Position numbers and translations under genes: made by a program. Source: Rhynchopus euleeides (lineage: Eukaryota; Euglenozoa; Diplonemea; Diplonemida; Diplonemidae). Taken from it: 64,000 nucleotides of DNA. Under the pieces are notes generated by a model that saw only the letters and a program-made list of their open reading frames with translations, did not search any database and was not told where the DNA came from. Below are positions 44,308 through 55,700 of this stretch, in pieces. How positions within the stretch are numbered: the stretch's first letter is position 1; each line of letters opens with the position of its first letter. The stretch is taken from positions 1,240,001 to 1,304,000 of the forward strand of contig OY723261.1 in NCBI GenBank assembly GCA_963210315.1, read 5' to 3'.

Positions 44308-45846
44308 ATGCCCTCCCCCACCACCACCACCACCACTCCATGCAGGCAGCATTGCCAGCTGTTACACAAATCCCTGCCGCAACTCTCCAGCAGGCCGATG
44401 GGCAGCGAGACAGGTTCACCTGCGGTGTCTGAGAAGCTGGACCTCATGTCCACACAGGGCAGCGGCGAAGCCTCGCAGACGATCCAAGCGGGCCCCAGGC
44501 AGGCACAGGCGGATCAACCCGCTGCTCTGCCAGGCGCAGAGGATGCCGCTGCGCACGACAGCACGCAGGAGGCACCCCCTCCCCCACCACCACTCAAAGT
44601 AGCGCAGCAGCAGCCGTCCGAAACCCCACTGCCTGCCGAATGCAAGGAGCCTCCAGCTTCGACCCCTGCACCACCACCACCGCCAAGCCACGCCGAGCCG
44701 CAGTGCACTGCACAGCAGGCTGCCCCTCTCGTGGAGGACATCGTGGAGAGGGCTCAGGCGCCTACACCTGAGAAGCCTGTGGTTTCAACATCAGCAGCAG
44801 GCAAGCGCACGGTGTCTGACTGTGATGACTGTGATGGCGATATCGATCCGTGCCCCGCGCCCGGGATGTGTGGTGGTGTCGGTGGTGCAGGTGGGCTAGG
44901 CGCTCTGCCCGCTGGCGCAGCGGCGGATGGGGGGCAAGTCTTGCCGGAGGCGGAAGCAGCCCACCGGGAGCTGCTGCACTACGCAGCCCTGATGCACGCC
45001 ACGCAGGAGGCGCAGGGGCTCAGCCCCCCTTCAGAGCATGAGCTGGACTGGCCCTGCTGGATGGGCCTCGTCTCCACCACCTGGGCTGCCAAGCACCCCT
45101 CGCTCTTCCTCCTGGCGCGGGGCGTCGTGCTGGGGTACTGGCGTGCCACCAAGGCGGCAGGGGGCTTCCCCGGGATCAGCGTCAACTTCGAGGCTGTCGA
45201 TGCGAAGCTGCAGGCCATCCTGTCGGCGGAGGTGCTGTGCAGCGTGTGCCCCGGCATGCGGGTGGAGGCTGCTATGGAAGAGGTGGCGGAGTTCGGGGAT
45301 GTGAACAGCGCCATCGACTTCCACACGCGTGCCAAGAAGGGGCGCCGCGTGCGGCGTGCGGCGATGCACCCCGAGGCGAAGCTGCCCCAGGCTGCCCCGC
45401 AGAAGCCTGCCTCTGCACCGCAGGGGAGCAGGCTCGATGAGCTGCTGGCTCTCGTGCCGTCTCTGTCGCCACGGGAGGCCCAGATCGTGTTGATGCGCTG
45501 TGGTGGCTGTCTGGAGAAGGCTGTGCAGGAGCTCATGCTGGACCCGCCCTCCCTCCGTGCGCCTGAGGAGGGGCTCGGGGTGCGGACGGCACGTGGTCAG
45601 CGGAAGGCGCGGAGTCTTGCCAAGCCTGTGCAGGGGAAGTCGAAGTTGCAGATACATCTCGAGGGTCTCGACCTTGCGGTGCTGCAGCAGAACCTCGGAG
45701 TGTTGCGCCATGCTGCCGAGCTGCAGCGGTGCCAGAAGGAGAATCTTGCGGTGCGCGGTGCCTTTGAGGAGCTCGTCCAACAGCTCGCGCGCCACATGAA
45801 CTGTACTGCAGAGGGCCTGCGTAAGACTGTGTTCTTCACAGAGTGA
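44308..45846 (+). CDS. Protein with two CUE/UBA-like domains
   Basis: About 512 residues from the ATG at 44308; a later ATG at 44398 or an upstream one at 44198 joined by an intron (44221–44345, which keeps frame) are alternatives. The first ~215 residues are low-complexity Pro/Ala/Gln/Ser. A structured region follows (RELLHYAALMHATQ…, WPCWMGLVSTTWAAKHPSLF). Two ~40-residue segments resemble ubiquitin-binding CUE domains: LCSVCPGMRVEAAMEEVAEF+GDVNSAIDF, and better LLALVPSLSPREAQIVLMRC+GGCLEKAVQELM, with the Pro and the C-terminal Leu-Leu-type ending in place. A basic linker and a helical tail (LQQNLGVLRHAAELQRCQKE) end the protein. Likely cytosolic, possibly binding ubiquitin; that is inference. 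High GC and no internal intron. The next gene starts 65 bp downstream on the same strand. Confidence 0.65.
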   Translation: MPSPTTTTTTPCRQHCQLLHKSLPQLSSRPMGSETGSPAVSEKLDLMSTQGSGEASQTIQAGPRQAQADQPAALPGAEDAAAHDSTQEAPPPPPPLKVAQQQPSETPLPAECKEPPASTPAPPPPPSHAEPQCTAQQAAPLVEDIVERAQAPTPEKPVVSTSAAGKRTVSDCDDCDGDIDPCPAPGMCGGVGGAGGLGALPAGAAADGGQVLPEAEAAHRELLHYAALMHATQEAQGLSPPSEHELDWPCWMGLVSTTWAAKHPSLFLLARGVVLGYWRATKAAGGFPGISVNFEAVDAKLQAILSAEVLCSVCPGMRVEAAMEEVAEFGDVNSAIDFHTRAKKGRRVRRAAMHPEAKLPQAAPQKPASAPQGSRLDELLALVPSLSPREAQIVLMRCGGCLEKAVQELMLDPPSLRAPEEGLGVRTARGQRKARSLAKPVQGKSKLQIHLEGLDLAVLQQNLGVLRHAAELQRCQKENLAVRGAFEELVQQLARHMNCTAEGLRKTVFFTE

Positions 45847-45911
45847 CCTCCCGTGCTCGCGTCTCAGTCGAAAGATAAAATACTCTCAGTCCCGGCACCC
45901 ATTGCGGCTGC

Positions 45912-48900
45912 ATGGCCTTGTTCTTCTTGCCCGAACCGTCTCAAAAGAAGCAGGTGAGGGCGTGTTGTGTGTGTGTGGGGGGGGGGGGGGGGGCGGGGAA
46001 GAGGGCAGGCGTCTCGCCCTCCACCCTCCTCTCCCGCAGGTATTCTCAAGAGAGACGGTCTTTGCGGCGGTTTCTGAAAATGCACGGCGCATTGTGCCAG
46101 CCGGCTCTCCGACACCCACCCCACCCCACCCCCCCCGGATGGGTCCAGCGCTGTTTGCATGCCACCTCCGGGGTTCTATTGAATTATCTTCACCGCGCTC
46201 ATCACCCGCAGGAAGGCCATGTGTGCTCGTCGATTCGAGCGAGCATGGCACCCCCAACACCTGCACCACCAACGCCCGCGCCACCAACACCGGCACCCCC
46301 AACGCCTGCACCCCTTACGCCCTCGCCCCCGACGCTTGCACCACCGACGCCTGCGCCACTGACGCCATCGCCGCCAACACCTGCACCCCTAACACCCTCG
46401 CCCCCGACGCCTGCACCGCTAACACCAGCGCCTCCAACACCTGCACCGCCAACGCCGGCACCCCCAACATCGGCACCACCGACGCCAGCGCCGCCGACAC
46501 CTGCACCCCTAACGCCCTCGCCCCCAACTCCTGCGCCACTAACACCTGCACCACCAACACCCGCACCCCCAACACCGGCACCACCGACTCCGGCACCGCT
46601 AACACCAGCGCCTCCAACACCGGCACCGTTCACGCCCTCGCCCCCGACGCCTGCGCCACTGACACCTGCGCCTCCAACACCGGCGCCACTGACGCCGGCA
46701 CCGCCAACGCCAGCGCCGCCAACACCTGCACCTCCTACACCCGCGCCACTGACACCGGCACGAGCGACGCCAGCACCACCAACACCCGCGCCGCTAACAC
46801 TGTCACCGCCAACACCTGCGCCCCTGACACCATCGCCGCCAACATCTGCGCCACCAACACTTGCGCCAACACCCGCACCCCCGACACCTGCACCTCTGAC
46901 ACCTGCGCCACCGACACTTGTGCCAACACCCGCACCCCCGACACCTGCACCACCAACACCGGCTCCGCCGACACTTGCGCCAACACCCTCACCCCCGACA
47001 CCTGCACCTCTGACACCTGCACCACCAACACTTGTGCCAACACCCGCGCCCCCGACACCTGCCCCACCAACATCTGCGCCACCGACGCTTGTGCCAACAC
47101 TTGCACCCCCGACATCGGCCCCGCCAACACCGGCGCCACCAACAATTGCGCCCACGCCCGCGCCCCTGACACCTGCGCCACCGACATTGGCTCCACTGAC
47201 ACTTGCACCGACTTCTGCACCCCTGACACCGGCGCCCTCGACACCTGCACCACCAACACTTGCGCCAACACCCGCACCACCAACATCTGCACCCTCAACA
47301 TCTGCGCCACTGACACTTGCGCCAACGCCCGCGCCACAAACATTGGCTCCACCAACGCCTGCCCCAACTACAGCGCTGCCGACGGCAATGCCGACACGAG
47401 CCCCCACGCTTGTGCCGCTCAGGGCTGTGGCGCCGATGACTGAATCACCCGCACGACCTGGGGCCGAGAAAACCCTGGACACCTCGTACAGCAGCCGCAT
47501 TGTGACAGGCAACACTGTCACGAGCCCTCTGACCGGTACACGCATCCGTGCTCTGGGCAACCTGGACTGCAAGGTGGAGGACGTGGACCTCGACAGCCAG
47601 GAGCTGGATTGGGAGTTTCACCCGCTGCATTTCCCTGTGGGGGACCATGCGAATAAATATTTCGTCGGCGCTGTGCTGGGCAACACGGCCATCATCATCG
47701 TCTTCTTTGGGCTGAACTACTTGGCTGCGGTGGCGCAGGTCAGCCTGTTCGACATCGACATGGGGACGGCGCTGTACTACGTGCGTGCCCCGGGCCTGGT
47801 GTACATCCCTATGATCTGGCTGCTGATGGGCACAAGCATCTCTGCTTCCAACCTGGCCTTCTTCCCAGGACGTGCACCCCCAGAGGTGGCAGTGCTCGGG
47901 TGGGTGGCACTGCTGGTGTGCGTGAGCCTGCCTCTGTGGATGTGGTTATTCCTGCTGCGCCCTGGTCGCTTCGCTGCCACCACGGTGCCCGACCCGCGCA
48001 TCGATGCAGACGCTGCGGTGCTTGTGTCGAGCTACACACAGGAGCACCTGGAGAAGCGTGTGCTGGTGGGGTGGCGCCGCCAAGCATACTTACTCGTCTT
48101 TGGAAGAGAGCTGTGGGTGCGCTGTGACGGCGCTACAGACTTCTGGGTGGAGCGCTACGGGCTGTTCTTCGAGGTGTACCGTGGGGGGTATCACTGGTTC
48201 TCCATGGTCGAGATGGCCCAGATCAGTTTCGTCTCCCTGATGAGCGCCTGGAAGCCTGCCACCTTCGAGGCGTGTGTGGCACGCAACATGATGCTGACTC
48301 TTTTCCTCTTTGCCTTCTTCGCCGCCATCGTCGGGCTGCGCCCCTACAACGCCGCATTCGATTTCATCGTGGCGATGCTGATGAGCGGGATGATGTTCGT
48401 CTCCATCATGCTCATGTCCATTGCCATCATGATGAAGGGGGCGCCTGTGCTGCAGGACATTGCGGCGGTGCTATTGCTGGTGTCCGCCCTGATGATGCTT
48501 GGGAAGGGCATCTACGACATCCTGCTGTACTGCTTTGACATGAAAGTCGGGCGCCGCCGCACCGCGATGCTTGCCTCCATGCAGGGAAGTGTTGCCGAGT
48601 GGAAGGCCGGCCGCGGCAAGAGCACAGCTGAGCTGCAGGAGCTGGACAACAGCAGCGAGCACACCGGAAGCCACTACTCAGCCTTCCCTGATGACGAGCC
48701 AACACCGCTGTATGGCCGGGGGACCAGCGAACGGCTGATTGCGGATCTATCATCAAGCACGTACACCAACCCACATTCACCGTCTGTCAAGCTGTCCCTG
48801 CCCTGTGACTTATCGCGCTCAATGAGCAATAGGCAATCGAACCCCACTGCCCCACGTGACTCGCTGTCGTTGAGCCTTGCACAGCTACTTACATTGACCG

Positions 48901-49013
48901 AGCGTGATGTGCTGCCGAACGAATCGGGCCCAACACGGTCACTGTCTCAGCAAAGCATCACATCCCGCACCCCAAGTAGATACCGCCGGCAACCCAAACA
49001 GTTTTTCGTATAG
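45912..49013 (+). CDS. Multi-pass surface protein with Pro/Thr stalk
   Basis: An intron from 45954 (GTGAGG) to 46039 or to 46211 (both CCCGCAG) probably follows a 14-codon first exon; splicing to 46212 keeps the main frame. From 46246 to about 47430 the protein is PPTPAP/PLTPSP repeats (about 390 residues), a likely O-glycosylated stalk. After a 75-residue linker (…[20 protein letters not shown]) come about seven hydrophobic segments, coded near 47660–47740, 47790–47870, 47890–47955, 48190–48250, 48280–48345, 48355–48435 and 48450–48535. The loop [19 protein letters not shown] and LMSAWKP resemble C-terminal modules of putative membrane-associated proteins of Bodo saltans, from memory. A Ser/Thr-rich cytosolic tail of ~150 residues ends the protein. 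No classical signal peptide is seen. Exact start is uncertain. Confidence 0.7.
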   Translation: MALFFLPEPSQKKQVRACCVCVGGGGGAGKRAGVSPSTLLSRRYSQERRSLRRFLKMHGALCQPALRHPPHPTPPGWVQRCLHATSGVLLNYLHRAHHPQEGHVCSSIRASMAPPTPAPPTPAPPTPAPPTPAPLTPSPPTLAPPTPAPLTPSPPTPAPLTPSPPTPAPLTPAPPTPAPPTPAPPTSAPPTPAPPTPAPLTPSPPTPAPLTPAPPTPAPPTPAPPTPAPLTPAPPTPAPFTPSPPTPAPLTPAPPTPAPLTPAPPTPAPPTPAPPTPAPLTPARATPAPPTPAPLTLSPPTPAPLTPSPPTSAPPTLAPTPAPPTPAPLTPAPPTLVPTPAPPTPAPPTPAPPTLAPTPSPPTPAPLTPAPPTLVPTPAPPTPAPPTSAPPTLVPTLAPPTSAPPTPAPPTIAPTPAPLTPAPPTLAPLTLAPTSAPLTPAPSTPAPPTLAPTPAPPTSAPSTSAPLTLAPTPAPQTLAPPTPAPTTALPTAMPTRAPTLVPLRAVAPMTESPARPGAEKTLDTSYSSRIVTGNTVTSPLTGTRIRALGNLDCKVEDVDLDSQELDWEFHPLHFPVGDHANKYFVGAVLGNTAIIIVFFGLNYLAAVAQVSLFDIDMGTALYYVRAPGLVYIPMIWLLMGTSISASNLAFFPGRAPPEVAVLGWVALLVCVSLPLWMWLFLLRPGRFAATTVPDPRIDADAAVLVSSYTQEHLEKRVLVGWRRQAYLLVFGRELWVRCDGATDFWVERYGLFFEVYRGGYHWFSMVEMAQISFVSLMSAWKPATFEACVARNMMLTLFLFAFFAAIVGLRPYNAAFDFIVAMLMSGMMFVSIMLMSIAIMMKGAPVLQDIAAVLLLVSALMMLGKGIYDILLYCFDMKVGRRRTAMLASMQGSVAEWKAGRGKSTAELQELDNSSEHTGSHYSAFPDDEPTPLYGRGTSERLIADLSSSTYTNPHSPSVKLSLPCDLSRSMSNRQSNPTAPRDSLSLSLAQLLTLTERDVLPNESGPTRSLSQQSITSRTPSRYRRQPKQFFV
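46246..47440. repeat. Coding minisatellite (CCACCAACACCTGCA-type)
   Basis: 15- to 30-bp degenerate units with consensus CCXCCRACRCCTGCRCC. Because the unit avoids stops, all three plus-strand frames and some minus-strand frames are open here. The Pro/Thr frame is chosen because only it continues into the membrane module; the alternative frame (NTCTTNART…) stops at 47443. Confidence 0.85.
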
Positions 49014-50080
49014 CCGTGCCGGACAAGCTCGAACAGACTATCCGACACGTGCCGCCTTGAGAATGATGTGAGAGATGGTCTGCTCTGGCATCCGTGTGAT
49101 GGAAGAGAAGTTCAGACCGAACTACATTGAATGCGATACGTCACCTCTCTTACCTGTTGGGTTGTACCCACAAAGCCCTTTCACCCCTCCTGTTTTTCCC
49201 CAACAAGCTTGCTTGTCAATGCGAAGAAATCGGTGGGGGCCTGCATCGTATCATTTGAACGAATGTCAAAACCAGGAACACCACCCTATCACAGGGATAC
49301 AAAACACTGCCCACTCGTGCGCACAAACAAAATCGTTAACCCGGACTTCTCAGTGTCGTCCTGCTGCCTCACGGCGTACCTAGCCGGCATATCCGAGTGT
49401 CTTTCAATATATCTCCAGTTATCTCTCTTTCCTTCCGACACCCCTGTAGCCCCTTGCGATATCTTGTGTAGACCTTCAGCCAGCGATATCTTGTGTAGAC
49501 CTTCAGCGCATCTTGCCTTAATTGAGATGACATGGGAATCGGTCCTCCCATGCCCTATGTCTAGTGCCCATGAAGTTTGTCCACTTAAAAATGGACGCTC
49601 TCGCGCACTATTCTGGTGTCGTGACTTCTCCGATAATGGCGCTGCATGTCCATACTGTACGTCGGGAAGTCATTGCACCGCAACGCGAGTCATAAAATGG
49701 CCCCGCCGTCTTCACGCGTTTCGGCGCTTCCTTCCGAGCATCTTCTGGCCAGCAATGATGTGCTCCGCCAAAATCAAGCGGTTCGATGCCACGTCATGTG
49801 TGGCCAGAAATCAGAAACAGGTGTTTGCATCTCACACAGGTTGTTTCTACTATCGCCTCCTTTCACTCGAGCCTCTTCTTTTATAAACTTCTTCACACGT
49901 TCCAGATGTGAGATGTAGCTCGCTTTGAGACCGGCTCGTCGCCGGGGATCTCATCACTCTTTCATTTGTGCACACCACCATGAACTATGAAAAAGGCAAA
50001 GCGGCCCGCGCCCGGAACCTTCGACACAGCGAGTGCCCCTTATCCATGGTTCTTCACGAATCTTTTTACATTTTACCAGT
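49014..50080. other. No clear gene; diverged paralogous sequence
   Basis: Related in patches to 26265–26440. Contains a 27-bp tandem duplication (GCGATATCTTGTGTAGACCT at 49457 and 49484). A 251-codon frame (49131–49886) has cysteines (CPYCTSGSHC) but no domain that I recognise; confidence in it as a gene is low. Confidence 0.35.
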
Positions 50081-50082
50081 TA

Positions 50083-50210
50083 CGAGTGACAGATCGTAGC
50101 GATGTCGTGAAGTAACAAAGTAAATCGTACGACTGAAGCTTCATAAGGATGACACCTTCATGCCACTTCACAGCGGCTTCGACAGCCCTTGATAGAGTGC
50201 GCGCTCAACA
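50083..50210 (+). repeat. Dispersed repeat family, copy A
   Basis: TTACGAGTGACAG…AAATCGTACGACTGAAGCTT…CCACTTCACAG, then AGCCCTTGATAGAGTGCGCG-CTCAACAAAAA. Related copies at 52405–52560, 52640–52730 and, for the last part only, 55185–55225; the first part also at 26430–26500. Confidence 0.6.
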
Positions 50211-52404
50211 AAAAATAGCCCGGAACTTCCAGTTGCTGGGTGGGGTGATTTTCTCTTATTGTAGCGAAATGAGTACGGTTTTTACTTTGTCCTTCCCCCC
50301 ACCCTCAGACCGCTCCTTGTGCGTAGTTATCCCTCCTCTGCAGCCACCAGACTGCCAGTGTTGATGCCAGTGTTGATTTCGTCAACCCTGGCGTCGGGGG
50401 GCGTTCGGTACCCTCATCACCCATTCTCGAGATTGCGTTGTGAATACCGCAAGATGCATTACCTCCTGCGCGCAGCGATTACAGATTGCGTGAATTTGAT
50501 ACGACCCGTCTTGCAAGCTTTTCATGCCCCACCTGCCACCACCGCACCCACCGCAACAACTCCCCACCCTCTTGTCCCCTTCTGGCTTTAACTCACTGGA
50601 TTCTTTTGCCTCAATTTTGTTTCTGTTGGCGAGTGTCCGCTGGTCGTCCATATGACTGTCTGCTACAGCAGGATAACACTGTAGTGTAGGATCATGATCC
50701 AGGCAGAACGAAGCTTCTCGGGCGAAGCTCCTCACGCGGATAGCAAAGACTGCCAAGACTGCCCTCCCGCCCTCTGACTGCCGACGTGGTAACGACGTCC
50801 TGCAGACTGGCCCTGCCCGAGCCGAGCACCGGTCGCTCGGCCTCGGGTACTACTGAAGGGGGGGTAGCGTCATTCTTCGGCCCCGTACAAAGTTCGAGCA
50901 CCCGAGCATCCCGAAAATTCATTTCCAGAAGTGTTCTGGGGTAAAGAGCATGTTGAAAACATAACGTGTCTGCTTGCAGGAGGATCAAGCTGAGCTTGTG
51001 CTTGTCAGCAAAATACACCGGGCCGACTGTTTATTTGGTCCACTCTTTTTTGCCGATTCGCCCCCCACCCTCCATCCCTTTGTTGCTTGCTGATTCGTCC
51101 CCATTTTGTGAACACGTATTTGTTCCGAAATCTGTTCGAGTCGTCGGTAACCCGTGCGAATCGGTGATGAACCACTTCTGGACTCGTGCCCTCAACCCCA
51201 GCCCTTTTTTCTCGTTTCGGAAATAGCCTGCTTCTCAACGACGAATCGTATTCCTGTGTGCATGTGACCGAGCAGAGCTCACTCTCAGAGCCGTGGTGGC
51301 TGCTATCAAAACTAACAAACCCCGATTGGGCAGCGGGTTGTTGGTTTGATGCGGCCTGGTGAGCCTCTCGTGTGTTGACACACGAGACGGTTGTCCCGTT
51401 TGCCACTAGCCACCCCCATCCCTCCGTGGTTCTCAACACGCTCATTTTTTCAGAACCAGATCTGTTCAAACACCATGTCCCATGCAATCAGCAGTAGCAC
51501 GTTTTGTGGCAGCAGTGTGTATCACGGGAAGTGTCGTTGTGCGCCAGCCGTGGAGACTGCTCCCTATCGGCCTGTACCTCTGGTCCTCCCGCCCGTTGTC
51601 TGGTCGTCGAGTCAAATACGCAAGAGATGAGCCAGTACAGGTCTCTTGTCACCTGTGAGGCTCCTTGGTGTGGCTCATAGCCTCCCAGAATCTCTCGTTT
51701 GTCTCAGGTGTGTATATCCTGCAAACTACCCTCTCGATTCCCTCTGTTTCTCGCGTGCTTGTAAGTTTGTAGGTCTCGCGTTGTTCTTGTTCGTAACCGT
51801 GTGGTGGTTGAAGAAATCAATGCAGCTGCAAGAAAGACGCGCGGGAATCACCCCCCTCAGAAGAATGAGTGTATGGTTTGCGTGTCGCGTGTGTATGGCA
51901 CCTGTTCCGCTATTGTTGCCTTTGACACTGGCAGAGCACAACACCTCAACGGTGAAGAGAACACATGAAATTGTGATCTTTCGCACCACGTCAGCTCTGT
52001 TGGTATTCCCAAATCTGTATTCATTCTGCTGAGACTACTCATCTCCCTGGGATTTCATCGCCCCGTTGCGATTCTCGAACCGCGATTCCGACTCAACAGC
52101 CCGACTGAAACGATTTTCCTTAGAGAACGGAACTCTGTCGGTTCGAGTTTAGAATCAGAATCCGCTCAGAGCTGGCTCAAATGCCCGAGTTTTTTTCATA
52201 GAAAATCACAATGCTCGAAATTTCGATTCATGAGGAGGTGGAGTCGGCTTTCTCGGCCCAGGCTGCTGGCTGAAGCCGGTTGCCTGGTTAATAACTGACC
52301 CGCTGAACTTTCAGGCACCTCCAGGGCTTCCGAAAAAGCAGGACTGCACTCCAGCTTTGTGGCCCACGAGTCCCCATGCGAGACGGAGCAAATCGAAATA
52401 TGAC
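50211..52404. other. No recognisable gene
   Basis: Mixed DNA with pyrimidine-rich junctions (50290–50340, 51055–51095) but no domain. Frames up to 160 codons occur on the minus strand (51005–51487) without recognisable features. Confidence 0.4.
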
Positions 52405-52560
52405 TCGTTGCGAGTGACGAAGCGCAGCGAAGTCACGAAGTAATGTCAGGAAATCGTACGACTGAAGCTTTCGGACTAGCACCTTCCTGCCACTTCACAG
52501 GCTCCAACACAGCCTTGATACAAGTGTGCGCTCAACAAAAAGGAGTCTGTACAGGGTGTT
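52405..52560 (+). repeat. Dispersed repeat family, copy B
   Basis: GCGAGTGACGAAGCGCAGCG…AAATCGTACGACTGAAGCTT…CCACTTCACAGGC, then ACAGCCTTGATACAAGTGTG-CGCTCAACAAAAA and a GGGTGTTCTTACCACAAAG tail. Confidence 0.6.
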
Positions 52561-52639
52561 CTTACCACAAAGTGAAATGAGTGCGATTTGTGAAGTACCG
52601 AAAAGGAAATCATCCGACGAGCTCTTGAGGATAGGCCCT

Positions 52640-52775
52640 TGGTGCTTACCACTTCATGGTCCCAACACGGTCTTGAATCAAGTGTTCGCTCAACGAAAAG
52701 TAGTTCGGTGCTGTTTCTTTACAGTTACTGGACAGGGTGTTTCTGCCATAAAGCGAATCGAGTACTATTTCTCAC
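52640..52775 (+). repeat. Dispersed repeat family, copy C
   Basis: ACCACTTCATGG, then ACACGGTCTTGAATCAAGTG-TTCGCTCAACGAAAA and GGGTGTTTCTGCCATAAAG. Adjacent to copy B; the two are a local tandem pair. The frame here continues NRVLFLTQF… or IEYYFSPNFSFFPEDIAFIS, which could be an exon end. Confidence 0.55.
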
Positions 52776-55700
52776 CCAATTTTTCATTCTTTCCAGAAGA
52801 TATTGCCTTCATTTCTGGTGATATTGTGCACGCCCCTGTCTGGGAGTCGCGCACATCAGGCTGGTGGTTGTAGACACCAAAAATAAATTCATCGTGATCG
52901 TCAATCACAACGTGAAAGTGTTATGTCACGCACAACCGCAGCGTGCAGAATCATTCTTCAAGATGGTCCGTGTGTGAGTATGCTTCATAAAGCGGATGTG
53001 CAGTCTCCCTTGGATTTGTATTGACAATTAAATTTACATATTTCAAGTCAGAACCTGCATTCTATTGGTTATATTTTACTGGTTATTGATCTTTGCTGTG
53101 TTGTCTGCCCGTATCCTCTCTCGCAAGAGGGAGAATACCTAATGGTGTGTGGTTGTTATTATGGCAGCGGCTCACTCGTCGTACAATCTTTGCCTTTTTG
53201 TAACCCATGTTTCAAACAGTAAACAGCACAGGTGGTGCTACCACGTCGGCATTGCTGGATCCAAGGGTCCGTAGCTCCACCCAAGGCTCCACACCTCATT
53301 GCACAAGCCATGGGCGAGATCCTTCTTGAAGGCTCACATGCCCACATCCTGAGGTTAACTAGCTCCCCAATTTGCCTGCCCCCCCGCCCTCACCCCCAGT
53401 ACTCATTGCGTGTCTAACCCCAGCAGAACGAACCACATTATCCAAACTGCTGACCAGCAGATCACACTGTTCACCCTTCATCAGCGTGCCTGCGGACACA
53501 TTCAAAAGAGTGGCCTGCTGCCGCCCTTGCGATTTGTTTACTGCACGCCCCCCCTCGGTAGTTTCTCGAGTGTATTGCATGTTGTGCCTTGAGGGGGGGG
53601 GGGGATCCCATTTTTTAGCATTTATTGAACTAGAAACAGACGAGACTATCACTCAAGTGAAAGCGATTGATCTTCGTCGTAGCACAGTCCTTTCGTGCGC
53701 AGAACACCCACCCGCCCACCCACCCCCTTCAGTGACACAGACCGCGAGTCATGCCCGCAGTGTTGTGGTGGATTCTGCGAGGTCAGTGGCTGGACAACAC
53801 GTCTGCCTTTTGCGAAGGGATGACATGATGGCCTTCCCCTCGGGGGCCTTTTCAGCCGGCCGGTCAACAGGTTGTGTGTGGGGTGTCGTGTTGGGACCGG
53901 TCGCCGTTCGGAAGCAAACCACATCATGCGAAGAAGAAAACGGCAACCTGCTGGAAGAAGAAGGATGGTTTCCCACTTTATTTTGCTGTGTCTCCTTCCG
54001 CTGTCCGTGGATTCTTTAGTTTTTTCCAAGGTTGGGAATAGACTGCATCTGGGAGCACAACGCCTTTTTGGGAAGCATTGTGCGCCCCACTGCCTGGTCG
54101 TCTGTCGCGATGTGTGTGTGTGTGACAGTGGATGTGTAGCATCAGAGTTCGCTCGTTGCAACTGACACTAACAAAAATCGTGAACGTGCGTGTTGAAGTA
54201 AGGCCATCGGCGTGCAGCACAGGAAGTGGTCCCCCAGCAGGTAATGCCGCTCTGGGACACGCCACCTGCACGTCGTGACGAAGTGAGGTGCCTTCCTTCT
54301 TCGAGGCATGCAGCAGGTGGTGCATTCGTCACGGTGAGGGCGATTGCCGTCGCCGTCGTTCTTTTCTATTTCGAAGCCAGAGAGTGCGCGTCAAAGTGAA
54401 GCCTCCTCGAAAGATAGCTCGATAGCGATCAACGCGATACGCCGCTCGGCCTCTTGCAATCTCTTCGCACGCCAACGCAGTGCCTATCGTATGCGGGATG
54501 TGCGTGATATTTCCTCAGAGATTGTCACGGCCAAGCTGTCGTAAATTCCCACAGAACGCGGTGTTGAGGGCAACTGATCTCCTCCATCTCTCCGACCGTC
54601 TTTGCCGCGGCGTCATGGCACTGCCTGGTCCTGCTCCCTGTTCTCATCTGAGCCAAAGGTCCAGCCAGTTGCCATGCCATCTAATGACCTACATGCATGC
54701 CATGTGAACAGATAGAACTTACAGTGAGAAGAGAAGAAGGCGATGCCCACTTCTGCTCTGAACAAAGCAGCCGGATGCATCGTGTATCCTTGCGGGCACA
54801 TTCACACGACGTCTACCCCCTGAGATTCACTCGGTACCATTATTGTGCACGAGGGAATGACAGAACAAACAATAACCAGATGATGACAGGCTACTCGACT
54901 CTTTCTCCTGCATCGCATCCCAGAATTGACAGTCTGTGCTTTTCGGGTCATCCGCGAAGCGACACAAGAGTGCATGTATTTTGAAAGGCGGGTGCAATGC
55001 AACGGGTTCCAGACCCGGAGTACTTTTTCTTTGCAGAACGAGGCCCGCAGTAGGGTTGTGGTCGGGTGGTGCAAGTCCCCTCTTCCTCCACAACGGCTCC
55101 TTAATTTGTCAATCAGAATGTGGTCTCAATGCGCATACGATTGCCCGCAGCCATGTGAGTGTGTTTGTTTCAAATGGCAGAAGGCTTTCACAGCCTGCAG
55201 GCCAGTGTGTGTTCAACGAAACATGGTTACCAGTGCATCACAGAAGCCAAGAGACGTTCCTTTGACGATAATGCATCGGGTCCGCCTGTTGCTGCATCTG
55301 TGGACAGGTGAACTAGTGCCCAAGTGGCTGAACTCTGTTACACGGTTGGCGAAGCGCATTGTTGCAACGTCTTGCAGCCACATTTATGCACGGCATGCAT
55401 GGTTGTACGACAACTTCTGTCTGACATTGGCGCTTGAATCGCAGATGAACTGAAGATGTTGTTTTATTATGAGGAACACGTCGGATTAGCTTTCGACTAA
55501 CCGTCTGGTGGGAACCACGGGAGTTGTGCATCATGGCTATAGCCTTCGCCCCTTTCTTCATTTATATACTGCGGTCCCTGTTCTCATGATTCAGATGGGA
55601 GTGGACTCGGGGTAGTTGGAGTCCCGCCCAACACAAATCAGCAAGCAAATGCACACAAGGCAGATCCACTGGCACAGGCTGACAACAATAATCCTGGTTT

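Noticed and set aside
45902-47443. Alternative 513-codon frame over the stalk
   Set aside because: Low-complexity Asn/Thr/Cys translation of the same minisatellite; it stops before the membrane module, whereas the Pro/Thr frame continues.
46202-47572. Minus-strand 456-codon Gly/Val/Ala frame
   Set aside because: Antisense reading of the minisatellite (GVGGAGVGG); no features of a real protein.
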